Source: Perca fluviatilis (taxonomy: Eukaryota; Chordata; Actinopteri; Perciformes; Percidae). Taken from it: a stretch of DNA of 64,000 bases. Location of the stretch: assembly GCF_010015445.1 (NCBI RefSeq), contig NC_053120.1, positions 692,156 through 756,155 on the forward strand, read 5' to 3'. The notes under the pieces were generated by a model. That model saw only the letters and a program-made list of their open reading frames with translations. It had not been told where the DNA came from and did not search any database. A program made the position numbers and the translations under genes. Below, one piece after another: positions 1 to 9,921 of this stretch; the stretch's first letter is position 1, and each line of letters starts with the position of its first letter.

Positions 1-260
1 ACCCCCCCGGTGCCCCGCGAAGTGCGGACACTTCGCAATAACACAAACAAATATATTTATTCACCTCTATTCACACACAATAAGGCATATTTTCATTTCG
101 TTTTGATTGAAGTGTATTTTTGAGGAACTGTAGGTCTACAACATGAATTTTACAAGAAATTCTTCATAGGGAAACCAAAACCCAAAGTAGGCTATATATA
201 GTAGGAAACCATTCATTATGAAACTAATTGCATATTTGCCTCAGTGGCAAAGTTGGCAGC

Positions 261-338
261 CTTGCTGTGTGCATCTGATTTTTCTTGGCTTTTGGAAAAA
301 TAAATCCAAGGCTCGGTTATAGGGGAATTCAGAAAGAG
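261..338 (+). repeat. dispersed 78-bp repeat, copy 1
   Basis: This segment recurs at 6485-6562 in the same orientation with one mismatch seen by eye (TAAATCC here, TAACTCC there). The shared part ends at the same GGGGAATTCAGAAAGAG words and the flanks differ. It is a dispersed repeat of unknown family. No gene is visible in the rest of 1-591. Confidence 0.8.
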
Positions 339-921
339 GTGGCCCATTAATACTGAGTAGCATACATCCTGCTAGATGGTCCCCCTGTGGCCTGGACGGT
401 CATTTTGACCGTTTTGAAATTTATATGTGTAATAACTTTGCTAAATAAAAAAATACAATCCTGCATACCTGACTTTTCCTAAAATAGTCTGTATTTTCAT
501 TTAAAATTGTTTTTAGGCTATATACATTACACAAAAGGCAAAGAAAATACCATCACTTTTACCTATTTTGGCCATTTTCGCGGTTTTGTTTTTAAAGGGG
601 TGATAGAATGATTATATAGGGTATTTTACACTGTTCCTTAAGGTCTCCTAATGGGGTATGTAACATTGGTTGGGCTGAAAATTGCCAGAATGCTATTTTA
701 TTAGGCCCTTAACAACCCTGTGAATATGGCTCTATTTGGAACAAGAGCTTTTCTTCCAAATACGGTATGCTCATGAATATTCAGAATGAGCTACGCGCTG
801 ATTGGTTTGAGCAAACTACATAGAAACACATGGGAGACTCGACAGCAGGTCTCATTGCAAAGTTATACATTGTTTGTCGGGCTATTACGTTATTAAATTC
901 ACTTCTGAGACTTTTTTAAGC

Positions 922-1175
922 GAGAAATCAACTATATAAAGCTCAAATATGGGCCGTTTTACGAAAATTGATGGCTTATTGCAAATTTGGTAAGACTGTG
1001 TGTCGGAGTTCAGCTGCCGGTGCTGCCTGTGTTGCTGCCTCGCTGCACGGCCTGCCTTCTTCCACAGACCCCGGCCTGCAGCTCCCCTCTTCCTGCTAGC
1101 TAAATGGCCCGTGTGTAAGAGTGATAGCGCGGTCAGCGAGCTTGTTACACCAGCAATCTCTTACAACAGTTCCAG
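922..1175 (+). repeat. left arm of subterminal inverted repeat
   Basis: The sequence from about 922 to 1175 is repeated in reverse complement at about 1867-2272, for example GCTCCCCTCTTCCTGCTAGC near 1082 and its complement near 1955. The arms differ by small indels. They lie inside the TTAA-flanked element and make most of it able to fold back. Confidence 0.8.
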
Positions 1176-1206
1176 TTAATCTTGGCTGGCTGTCAGCATA
1201 ACTAGC

Positions 1207-1722
1207 TATATTTACAGTTTGAATTTTGTCACGCCACTTATACAACATATCTTTAAAGGTCTTATAAAGCTAACAACGGTGTCCGATTTCAAGTTAATGA
1301 ATTTTTGTGAAGATTAGGGGTTTCGTTATCTATGACTGTCCCTTCAATCCTAGTTATGTGTGGCTAGCTACAAATCACAGATAGTTAGCTTCATTTTTGG
1401 CGTAATTTCTGTATATTTACAGTTTGAATTCCATCACGCCACTTATACAACATCTCCCTAAAGGTCTTATAAAGCTAGCAACGGTGTCCGATTTCAAGTT
1501 AATGAATTTTTGTGAACAGTGGGGGTTTTGTTAGCTATGACTGTCCCTTCAATCCTAGCTATGTGTAGCTAGCTACAAATCAGGGATAGTTAACTTGATT
1601 TTGGCGTAATTTCTTTATATTTACAGTTTGAATTTCGTCACGCCACTTATACAACATCTCCCTAAATGTCTTATAACGCTAACAACGGTGTCCGATTTCA
1701 AGTTAATGAATATTTGTGAATT
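1207..1722 (+). repeat. 205-bp tandem repeat, about 2.5 copies
   Basis: Units start at 1207, 1412 and 1616 with the word TATATTTACAGTTTGAATT, giving periods of 205 and 204 bp. Each unit carries TCACGCCACTTATACAACAT and GGTGTCCGATTTCAAGTTAA. The third copy breaks off near 1722. The array forms the loop of the inverted-repeat element. Confidence 0.9.
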
Positions 1723-1866
1723 TCAGAGGAATTCTAGGAGGAGCTAGCTCTCATTGATAGAGCTACATCCAGCCGCAGGCACTATCAATGAGACTCGCGG
1801 ACAAGCGGCGTTTATTTCCCCAATTGTTTGTTTAAATAACTCAACACATTATAATTACACACATTA

Positions 1867-2272
1867 AAAGATTAACTGGAACCTGTGGTAACAGATTGCT
1901 GGTGCAACAAGCTCGCTGACCGCGCTCTTACTCACACACACCGGGCATTTAGCTAGCAGGAAGAGGGGAGCTGCAGGCCCTGGAGCTCTGTCAGAGCACC
2001 AGCGTGTAGTAGTCCATTTGCCAAAAACCGGTGACTTTGCGCGGGTATGGAGTGCTGTGGGCTGCAACAGACTATTTAGAAGCCGTAACGGAGCTCAATC
2101 GAGCTCAGAGCAGGCCGGGGTGTGTAAAGGAAGGCCGGCCAGGCGGTGAGGCAACAACACAGGCAGCACCGGCGCTGTACTCCGACACACAGTCGGACAA
2201 AATTTGCAATTAGCCATCCATTTTCGTAAAACGGCCCATATTTGAGCTTTATATAGTTGATTTCTCGCATAA
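1867..2272 (-). repeat. right arm of subterminal inverted repeat
   Basis: Reverse complement of the arm at 922-1175 with small indels. Short open frames here are mirrored by the opposite arm and show no protein similarity I can recognise. Confidence 0.75.
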
Positions 2273-2608
2273 AAAAATTTCAGAAGTGAATTTTGTAATG
2301 GAATAGCAGAGATCTGCGTGACCTAGCTAGATTCAGAAGACTACCTGATCTCAGGTCAGTTGTGTAGCCTATGTAAATATTGGGGCGTGACTGTTCTCTT
2401 AAGGTTCCGGATTTTGAGATGCTTGCGTAAGCAACTAGCTTTGTTGGGATTCGCCCGTTTTCAGCGGCAGTTTCAAAATATGAGATTTTCATAGTAAAGG
2501 GGTGTCAGTGGGACTTTGAGCTTCTATGTATGTCCTATTTACCCACCGAACTGTCGTTATTCAACTATGACAGGGTAAAATCGGTTTTGCATTCTATCAC
2601 CCCTTTAA

Positions 2609-3460
2609 TCTTTTGCATGGTTGAAGATGCATCTTGGTTGCCTAGTAATAATCATAGTCTCGGTCAGAGAAACGTAACTAGCGGTCTCGAGTAACAAGTG
2701 TGGGCATTAAGGTGGTAGCCTAAGTGGGCAGAAGAGAGATAAAGAGGAAGCAGACGTGTTGTAGATGCAACCGGAGCAGAATTAGTGGTTATTCATGTGA
2801 TACCGTGGGCCCTGGAGGTAACGAGTGTCCGCTGGTTTTCTGATCACGGTTGGAAACGAAGCGATCAGGAGAGGTTAACCCACTGAATTGATTTTAACAG
2901 CTGATTAACGTGCGCTTGTTGCCCCGTGTGCGCTGATGCGCTCATCTGTTGACATTTCCGAATGCCTTCCTACAGTTGCTCAATAAAAAAGGGCTTTCCA
3001 CACAACCAAACGTAGCCTACATGTGTCATTAGTATGAGGAAAAAAATGATTTTAACTGTGTCGGGCTCGGACACAAATTTCTTAATGCCTGTGGGGCTCG
3101 GGCCGGGTTCGGACACTGCTCTGTCGGACGCGGGCCGGCTCGGACAGAAAAATTCGGCCCGATCCGGACTCTAGTGGGCATCACCGATGGGCCGAAGGCA
3201 AAGCCAGAGTTGGTAACGCAGCGGCGCACGGTCCGAGCAGCGCTGCGCACCGCAGCAGACACCAAAACGGAGGCAGTGCCAGTTAGGTTAGGTTATAAAT
3301 GTTCAAATAACATAGCCTACTTTTAATTATTTGGCTGTGAATTATGTTGAATGAATTTCCCCCAATATGTTTCATGAATGTATGAAATAATCACGGTTTA
3401 GCCTACTATGCCATGATATGATATCAAGGGCGTTGTATTCAATCAACAGCCACGTGCAAT
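2609..3460. other. intergenic, no gene seen; GC-rich GGGCTCGG-type words
   Basis: No supported gene. Positions 3059-3174 hold a GC-rich stretch with recurring GGGCTCGG, GGGTTCGGAC and GGCTCGGAC words, probably part of an old repeat whose family I cannot name. Confidence 0.4.
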
Positions 3461-3692
3461 TTAGCTAGCAGGTGAAGGTGAAACTAAAAATGTGTAAGAA
3501 CTATAGACTAATAATACAGGCTTAAATGGACTGACAACATAAGTTATAAGACTTACAGTTCTCAAGGATGCACATGCCATCTCAACCGGGTCCTCGGGAC
3601 AGCCTGTCTCTTTTTTCTTTCTCCCTTTGCTCAGAGTGGCACGTGTGCCCACTCGCGTTGTGAAGCGCGTGTCCGCGCTATTCTGCGACTCT

Positions 3693-4442
3693 CTAACAAT
3701 CACGGCTGATAGACTGATAGATAGTGCCATTAAAGAAAACACAGGAATGATCAGAGAGAGCAACATCAGTCACCACAACCTTGGAAATGTTTAGACCCTT
3801 GGAGATAATCAAGTCCAGAGTGTGCCCCTTATTGTGCGTGGGCTGTGTCACATGTTGAGTCAGTCCATAGTTCTCAAAAAAACAACACAGTTCTTTGGTC
3901 CCTCGGTCCTGGGGGTTGTCAACATGAATGTTAAAATCACCAGCAATAATTACACGGTCAAAGTTAATACAGATTATAGACATCAGTTCATTAAAATCGT
4001 CAAATAAGGATGCACAGTATTTAGGTGGCCTGTAGATATTTAGAAGTATAGCTTGAGGGGAGGATCTTAGCTGAAGAGCCACATATTCAAAAGAAGCTAA
4101 ATTTCCATAAGATAATTGCGTACATTGGAATGAGTCATTAAACAAAATGGTGACTCCACCTCCTTTCTTATTCACTCTATTCTCACTCATACAACTGAAG
4201 TTAGGGGGGGCTGACTCAACGAGAACAGCAGCACTGTTATGGTCCAACCAGGTTTCAGTTAAAAACATGAAATCAAGATTATGCTTAATAATACAATCAT
4301 TGATTAAAAATGATTTTCCCGCCAAAGACCTAATGTTTAGTAGTGCTAGTGTTAGTGTGTTTTCATTTTTTGTGTCTGACTGTGGCTGACGAGGAATGGA
4401 TGCTAAGTTTGCAAAGTTTGCAGTTAAGTGCTTATTTGTTAT
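3693..4442 (-). pseudogene. LINE ORF2 fragment: apurinic-like endonuclease domain
   Basis: The frame is open from 4442 to a stop at 3693, with the first ATG at 4325; the domain clearly starts upstream of it (LLNIRSLAGKS). Endonuclease/exonuclease/phosphatase family motifs appear in order: FLTETWLD, GGGVTILF, IYRPPK, GDFNIHVDN, GHTLDLIIS and LSDH. These include the catalytic Asp, Asn and His expected of a LINE nicking enzyme that opens the target site. The reverse transcriptase that should follow is missing. The frame ends about 13 residues after SDH, then runs into unrelated sequence. It is therefore a 3'-truncated copy that cannot move itself. Confidence 0.85.
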
Positions 4443-4729
4443 TCATTTTCTATTACCTATCACAACATAAATTGTGGAAGAATTTAATACACAGGTCCCA
4501 GGCTTGTCTTGGAAAGAGTCATGAGTGCTACTAGGCATGCAGCCTGGACCCGGCCCATATCAGTTAAAGCTTGCTGCATTTTGCACACAAGCATCCTTAT
4601 CAGTTTGGGGAGAAGAAGTTAGCTGCTGCCCTTGAGGGGGCAGATGTGCCTGGCATTTTACTTTTGGCCGGGGGAGAACAATGGGAGAAGGAAGGGGGGC
4701 ATACTTGGTTCCAGCATTCACCAGCTGCT

Positions 4730-6214
4730 TCATCTGGTCAGTGAACTCCAACATGGGATGGGGGAAAGAGGGGAGAGTGACGCATCCTCAAAGGCGTCCT
4801 CAAAGGTGTTGTGGTTGTTAAAGGGATTTGAGGAGTGTTGGACGGGTGAGAAGGGGGGTTGAGATTTCTCATCTCCGCTCTTTGGTCTCACATGGAATGG
4901 GGAGGGCGATGGGTCCTCGTCGGGGTTGTTAAGGGGGTTTGAGGAGTGTTGGACAGGTGAAAGGGGGGGTTGAGATTTCTTGTCTACGCTCTGTGGTCTC
5001 CCATGGTCAAATCCTTGCTCAGGTGGGGGCTGTGGTGGATCACTGCCGCACTTTGTTGTGTCTTCCTCTTGTTTTGTTTGTGTTGATTTATCTTGTCTCG
5101 TGCCCTTGGCCGAGGGAGTAGATAGGTGGTGCAGAAAGTAAAGTAGGCTAGAGGTGAACAGCTTTACTCCTGGCTTGTTAAGGAAGAGATTGTCTGCTTT
5201 AAAAAGTTGTCTGCGGTCCCAGAAAATTTTAAAATTGTCAATGAAATGCAGAGAATGGTCAGTACATGCGGTTGAAAGCCATCTGTTCAGTGCCAGCAGT
5301 CTGCTGAATCTCTCAGCTCCTCTTCTGACTGGCGGTATAGGGTCACTGATAAACACCTTCGCATTTATGGAGCTGACTGTGTTCAGCAGATCCATAAACT
5401 CACGATTCAGCACTTCAGATTCTTTCTTTACAACATCATTTGACCCTATGTGCAGTATAATGTTCTTAATAGTTGGGTGTGCTGCTACGATATCTGAGGT
5501 TCTTTGCGCTAAGTCAGGCACCATGTCTTTGGGAAAACAGAGTATTTGGGTGTTTTTACTGCTTTTGATATCTTTTACAGCAGAGTCACCCACAATCAGA
5601 GTTTGGGGCCCAGTCGTTAGCTTTCTTTGTAGTTTTTTAATTTTAGAATTGCTCTCAGTCCTTACCCTGCTGTGTGATGATGAGACGTTATCCAGGTCAT
5701 GTCCAGGGTCCTGCAGCAGAGGAGCAAATCTGTTCTCCACCTGCACACTCAGTTGTTGGGGAGGCATTTTGTTTCTAATTTTTCCTTTTACAGCTGTCCA
5801 CGGCTGTGTCCTACTAAGCATAGGGGTTGAAGAGGCGCTCTGCTTGGATGGTAATGCTGGCCAGCCGGTCGTATCACAAATCTCAGGGTGCTGTGCCCTG
5901 CCCGTTAGTCGTCCTCCCAATTCCCAGGAAAATGATTTACTCTTAGGCTTTGCACCAAAAGAGTTCCAGGGAGGACTACCACTTGTTGATTTATTATCTG
6001 TTCCACAGCTCTCCTGTTTGTTTGTGGTCTTGCTGGTGCTAGTTAGCCGTGTGTTAGCATGCTTTTGTCCATTGTTTTGGTTCAGTGGTAGAGTGGTGTC
6101 ATTTCCACATGATCTGTTCACTTCCACGTTTACTTCTAACCGGTAAATTTTGGTTTCCAGAACTGCAATCTTCTGAAGGAGTTTGTAGTAGTCGTCCATG
6201 GAGAAGGGAAGCAT
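4730..6214 (-). CDS. LINE ORF1 protein with SGNH/GDSL esterase-like domain
   Basis: An uninterrupted 494-residue frame. Residues 8-35 look like a short coiled coil. Residues 40-200 are low-complexity and polar. Residues 205-360 form an SGNH-hydrolase-like domain with the GDS nucleophile motif at 209-211 (in TLIVGDSAVKD) and the GSND block at 257-260. The usual DxxH motif near the domain end appears as DNLF (about 341-344), so the catalytic histidine seems to be lost. The C-terminal 130 residues are proline-rich and contain two copies of a KSQPP-SPVQHSSNP module. In CR1-like LINEs this protein binds the element RNA; the esterase role is not settled. The start chosen is the first ATG of the frame. 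Being fully open, the copy may be young. Confidence 0.8.
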   Translation of the reverse strand: MLPFSMDDYYKLLQKIAVLETKIYRLEVNVEVNRSCGNDTTLPLNQNNGQKHANTRLTSTSKTTNKQESCGTDNKSTSGSPPWNSFGAKPKSKSFSWELGGRLTGRAQHPEICDTTGWPALPSKQSASSTPMLSRTQPWTAVKGKIRNKMPPQQLSVQVENRFAPLLQDPGHDLDNVSSSHSRVRTESNSKIKKLQRKLTTGPQTLIVGDSAVKDIKSSKNTQILCFPKDMVPDLAQRTSDIVAAHPTIKNIILHIGSNDVVKKESEVLNREFMDLLNTVSSINAKVFISDPIPPVRRGAERFSRLLALNRWLSTACTDHSLHFIDNFKIFWDRRQLFKADNLFLNKPGVKLFTSSLLYFLHHLSTPSAKGTRQDKSTQTKQEEDTTKCGSDPPQPPPEQGFDHGRPQSVDKKSQPPLSPVQHSSNPLNNPDEDPSPSPFHVRPKSGDEKSQPPFSPVQHSSNPFNNHNTFEDAFEDASLSPLSPIPCWSSLTR

Positions 6215-6484
6215 CTTGCTACTAATTAGCTTTAGCTACAGTCACTTTAGGACAGGCTTGAGATATTTGTAGGCCACGCTCACGCAGAAAATTTTTGAAA
6301 AATGGCAATAGCCTACTATAAGTATAAAAAATGTATAGTCCAGTGATTTATAAGTATCCAGAGCCATTGCTCATAGTTTCTCTCAGAGGGAAAGCAAGAT
6401 TATCAGCAGAAATATGCAAGCAGAGGCAGGAGCAAGCAGCAAAGCGTCTGCACTGTAAGAAGCAGAAGCAAGAGTCAACACAAA

Positions 6485-6562
6485 CTTGCTGTGTGCATCT
6501 GATTTTTCTTGGCTTTTGGAAAAATAACTCCAAGGCTCGGTTATAGGGGAATTCAGAAAGAG
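6485..6562 (+). repeat. dispersed 78-bp repeat, copy 2
   Basis: Second copy of the segment at 261-338, one mismatch by eye. It lies just outside the 5' end of the LINE. Confidence 0.8.
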
Positions 6563-6681
6563 ATAACTTCTTTTTTGTAGAATAACTATTTTCAAAGATT
6601 TACTGTGGCGTTGCAAATTAGTATGTATAGGTGAATTATAGTATAGGTTGGTTAATAATTATTTTTTAATCATTAAAATGA

Positions 6682-7127
6682 ACAGTCACTAGGGTTGGGC
6701 ATCGTTTTGATTTTAACGATTCTGATTCCAATTCCAATTCTTCCTTTCGATTCCGGTTCTTATCAATTCTCGGTTTTGATTCTTTGAGTGGTGGAGTTGA
6801 AACGGGTCACATGCTTATTTCACAAATAAGAGGAAAGTTTTATTTTGATTCAATGGTGGTTTGCAGTTTTACAGCTTTGTCAACGTAAAATAAAGCCACA
6901 CTAGAGTGCCGCTTACTGTGCTCCATGGCTGCAAAACAACATGCGCCTGGTCGCTACAGAAACCAAAACTTGCGCATGTTAAATTGGGAAGGGATGATCG
7001 GATTTGAAACCAAATCCTCCAAACGATTCCAAAACGATTCCAATAAAGAAAAGATTCCGATGGAATCATAATTTTTTAAACGATTCCGATTAGGAATCGG
7101 TTCTCGATGCCCAACCCTAACAGTCAC
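6682..7127. mobile_element. hAT MITE with perfect 8-bp target duplication
   Basis: The element 6690-7119 starts with TAGGGTTGGGCATCG and ends with the exact complement. It is flanked by identical 8-bp duplications ACAGTCAC (6682-6689 and 7120-7127). An 8-bp duplication with TAGGG ends is typical of hAT elements. The interior is rich in GATTCCGATT-like words and has no transposase frame. The perfect duplication suggests a fairly recent insertion. Confidence 0.92.
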
Positions 7128-7164
7128 TATATGTACAACACTTTCAAGCATAACAAAAACAAGC

Positions 7165-7350
7165 AAATTATTCTGGGTGGCCTCTAGCTCTCCCAGTGGG
7201 AGCTAGAGGCTACAGCATGTTGGCTAAGTCCTGCAGCGGCCCGGCTTTGAGTTCGACCTGCGGCCCTTGGCTGCTTGTCGTCCCCCATCTCTTTCCCCCT
7301 TTAATGACTATCCACTGTCACTATAACAGGGGTAAAAAGGACGAAAAAAA
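7165..7350 (+). mobile_element. tRNA-derived SINE fragment
   Basis: Contains a degenerate box B (GAGTTCGACCTG near 7250) followed by the pyrimidine-rich CTTGTCGTCCCCCATCTCTT body and an A-rich tail, the usual layout of teleost tRNA-derived SINEs (compare 42453-42640). The box A head is replaced by a small hairpin of CTAGCTCTCCCAGTGGGAGC type. Confidence 0.6.
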
Positions 7351-7399
7351 TAAGCTTTAAAATAAAAAATGCAAATTAATCCGTTTTGACGTTTTTCGA

Positions 7400-7583
7400 A
7401 GTTCGGTTTTGAGCTCAGCCTCCATCAATGACGAGCACCTCTCCTTTTTAAGGACAATCTTAATCTGTGCTAGGAATTCTGTCAATGTCACTGTCCCTCT
7501 TGGTCTGAAACCAGGCAGCCAAATTCTGGGGTCCTTCCCATGCTTTTTTATGGCAGGCGCCCTCGCTATCAGGTTCTTGGTGT
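7400..7583 (-). pseudogene. unrecognised protein-like exon
   Basis: On the minus strand a consensus acceptor (TTTTTCAG) at 7584-7591 is followed by an open frame beginning DTKNLIARAPAIKKHGKDP and continuing with RIWLPGFRPRGTVTLTEF, then lysine-rich residues, to about 7400. Composition and the splice acceptor suggest a real former exon. I do not recognise the family. It could belong to the scrambled recombinase-type locus immediately downstream, or to another element. Confidence 0.4.
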
Positions 7584-7764
7584 CTGAAAAATAAGCATCA
7601 CAAGTTGCTGTAACTAACCATCGTTAATCTCTCTTATGCCACAGCGTGTCAATGCCGCATCTACCTTTTTTAAACATTTGTGCAACGTTTTTAAATGTCT
7701 TGTGGATGACAAATCATGCTATCTCGGGCTGACAGGAGTGTCTAAAGTAAATCACCTATTATGC

Positions 7765-8212
7765 TGAGATCTTCCATCTTCCACAGGAAGAAGGCGTTTT
7801 GGAGAGCTGATAGTTTCATATGCCGAGTGCCTCCTGGACAAAAAGGGTTTCATCAGCAATGCCACATCAACTGGCAGGTCTCCCAGCAGTAGAGTGGGAC
7901 TTGGCAGCACAGGGTCTGCTGCAGAAGCAATAGGCTCTCTGCCTTTGCTGCACTCTCCTCATGCAAGAGGCCATCTACTTTGGCTAAAAGTATGTTGTGT
8001 GCTGCAAAGCGTTTGGCGTCAGACTCTGAGACTTCTGCCGATGATTTTGTTTGCGCCAGCCAGGCTATCGCACAGACGCCTCTCCATGTCTGCGCACCTG
8101 GACAGCAGCGGACTGTCCACATAATCACCAATTTCTTTTTTTCAACCGCTGCATATCTGTTTTGATTTTGCCGTTGAAAATTTGCATGGAAAGCCCGAAG
8201 CACTTTATTCAT
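7765..8212 (-). other. open minus-strand frames of unknown nature
   Basis: A 119-residue frame (8212-7853) and a possible exon at about 7863-7765 ending before GTGATTT lie in series with the exon at 7400-7583 on the same strand. The segment TKSSAEVSESDAKRFAAH looks protein-like, but no domain is recognised. Low confidence. Confidence 0.25.
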
Positions 8213-8395
8213 TCACTCAATTGAAAAACATTATTCTTTGCATCTGCACTTTATTCATTGTATCTGCACTTTATTCAGACAGGGCCTCCACTTGGCTGAC
8301 TGGCAGTTCAAATGAATCCGCACTGCTGCCGACGGTGGGATCCCCTGAGCTGCCAGGCTGCCAAGAGGAGGCTGAGGAGAGAAGAATGATGGAAG

Positions 8396-8530
8396 AAAGT
8401 GCAGATGCTGAGGGTCTGTCGGTGGAGGCGAAGGGTCTGTCGGAGGATGCGGAGGGTTTTCCGGAGGAAGTGGACGTGAAGGGTCTGTTGGTGCAAGTGG
8501 ACGCGAAAGGTCTATCGGTGGAAAACCATC
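8396..8530 (+). repeat. coding-type minisatellite (GGTCTGTCGG family), array 1
   Basis: Imperfect 21-27-bp units of the type GGTCTGTCGGTGGAGGCGAA and GGTCTGTCGGAGGATGCGGA. Read on the plus strand, the units encode GLSVEAKGLSEDAEGF-like repeats. The same unit is found at 8708-8815, 11570-12020 and, on the opposite strand, 13679-13957, where it forms the last exon of the recombinase-like gene. Confidence 0.85.
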
Positions 8531-8707
8531 CTCCTCACATAGTTTCTCTTATCAACTGATATGCTCTGCGTGTCTTCTCAGAGCATCTTCGCTGTCCCCG
8601 GACCGATAGAGGCCTTCTGCACCTAACCCTAACCCGAAAACATACAAATCAGAGCTCAAATATATTGCTATTCATGTAGCTGATCCTGCTTGAATGTTCA
8701 GATTTAA

Positions 8708-8815
8708 GGACGCGGTGGGTCTGTCGGTGCAAGTGGAGGCGGAGGGTCTTTCGGAGGACGCGGAGGGTCTGTCAGTTGAGGCGAAGGCTCTGTCGGAGGA
8801 CGTAAAGGGTCCGTC
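8708..8815 (+). repeat. coding-type minisatellite, array 2
   Basis: Second short array of the GGTCTGTCGG unit, plus orientation, encoding GLSVQVEAEGLSEDAEGL-like repeats. It abuts the minus-strand recombinase gene fragment. Confidence 0.85.
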
Positions 8816-8819
8816 AGCG

Positions 8820-9921
8820 GCGGATGGGGCCACGACCTCTGTGACAGGTTTGTTTGACGGTGTCACAAGGGTGGAAGGAGCGGCAACAGGCTCAGAGGTG
8901 GATGGGGCCACGACCTCACTTGGCATGTTTATTCGACGGTGTCACAAGGGCGGAAGGAGCGGCAAACGGCTCAGCAGCGGATGGGGCCATGAACTCACTG
9001 GCAGGTGGGACTGAGGAAGGGTCCTGGATGTCCCTCCTGATCCCGTCTTCTACGGCAGTGTCATTGATCTCGTCGAGATGGGATACTGTGGTGGAAGTTT
9101 TCCTTGAAGCAGCAGCGTTTAGTAATATCAATGATCAAAATGAAAACGAATAACGACTGTTTGAGAATTAAACCAAAGTCTGGTCTTTGAGTATTTATTT
9201 ACATTTGCAAATGCAGAGAAAACAGTTTGACAAGTACCACGGCACATCTGAAAGGGTCTTCTAACCTAAAGTCTAAACATCCACACTTCATATAGGGAAA
9301 ACCTCTGTTAAGCCACCCCTCTAAACGTATCTTCTAGCATGCTCATAGTTGAAAAGAGGACATCATTAACAGTCAAACCATTGTCTCACCTTCCCCTCTG
9401 CTCTCTGTTCCTAACATTAGCCTAAACAACAGTTTATCTCAGGAGACAGAAACCTACGTAGTTCTCACTGTTGTAAACAGTCATCGGCCTTCTCCACTTC
9501 TATCTAAGCAAAAAGTCAACAATGTGAGGAGCTTCAAGCTAGTAATACCAAATAACTCTCTAGGCTATAGTTGACGGCTGTAACTGTTCCCCTCTCTGGT
9601 GCTTTAAAAGTCTACAGGAAGGAACAGGATTATGTGGAGGTTTAAAACAATCTTTAAACAAATGGATAATATCATTAAACAAATGGTTAAAATAAAATTT
9701 GCCACCACAATACCATCAGCAGGAGGGTTTTGGACGCCCTCAGCAAAGCAAAGTTCTCGCGCAATGTAGCGGTCTTTTGCCTTTTTCTATGTTGTTCTAA
9801 CAATACACAATGCACACACCTTCCACACTCTCCTCTGTGTCCTGCTCTTCTTCCTACTCCTCCATCTCCATGCGGTGGTCCTCTACCTCCTCTTCCTGTG
9901 TCCCGTTCCTCTACTAGCATC
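8820..9921 (-). pseudogene. partial second copy of the recombinase-like gene, broken
   Basis: Minus-strand blocks match the exon at 18661-19035. At 9086-9001 the frame reads SHLDEINDTAVEDGIRRD, followed by DPSSVPP; the intact locus has SDLDEIDDAAIEEGIRRK, followed by DPSSVPP. At 9800-9714 DNA matching its LLRASK part is present but frame-shifted. Between them lies a 623-bp insertion (9087-9709). Downstream, 8990-8826 holds two copies of an 80-bp repeat (APSxxEPxAAPS-LVTPSNK) out of frame with each other. Upstream it continues into acid-rich sequence that resumes at 11520 after another insertion. Not functional. Confidence 0.75.
9083..9713. mobile_element. probable solo LTR inserted in the gene copy
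   Basis: Alignment with the intact exon at about 18930 shows that 9087-9709 is extra DNA. It starts TGTGGTGG and ends CCACCACA, has an AATAAA word near its right end (9691), and is flanked by ATAC on both sides (9083-9086 and 9710-9713). TG...CA ends, size 623 bp and a 4-bp duplication fit a solo LTR. Superfamily not assigned; no internal genes. Confidence 0.6.

Larger units (their letters stand above)
592..2608. mobile_element. non-autonomous TTAA-flanked DNA transposon
   Basis: The element (596-2604) is bounded by the perfect 15-bp terminal inverted repeat AGGGGTGATAGAATG at 596-610 and its complement at 2590-2604. Both ends abut TTAA (592-595 and 2605-2608), the target duplication of piggyBac and Kolobok superfamilies. 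Inside are long subterminal inverted arms and a tandem array. No transposase-like reading frame was found, so mobility would depend on an enzyme in trans. The family is not recognised; the terminal AGGG is less like piggyBac (CCC) than Kolobok-type ends. About 2.0 kb long. Confidence 0.8.
3461..6240 (-). mobile_element. LINE retrotransposon (CR1/L2/Rex1-like group), 3' part missing
   Basis: Reading leftward from about 6240, the element has ORF1 (6214-4730), a spacer, then the endonuclease part of ORF2 (4442-3693). Reverse transcriptase is absent, so the 3' half is lost. That is unusual, because most truncated LINE copies lose the 5' end. ORF1 with an SGNH/GDSL esterase domain is known from CR1-like vertebrate LINEs, so the clade is inferred from ORF1 and from endonuclease motifs. 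No poly-A tail or target duplication could be defined. Confidence 0.75.

Noticed and set aside
1864..2270. Cys-rich small proteins in the TTAA element
   Set aside because: The frames fall in the inverted arms of a non-autonomous transposon and are mirrored in the opposite arm with indels that break them.
5154..6146. 330-residue plus-strand frame
   Set aside because: It is exactly antisense to the LINE ORF1, whose esterase and coiled-coil motifs are clear; the plus-strand product shows no domain.
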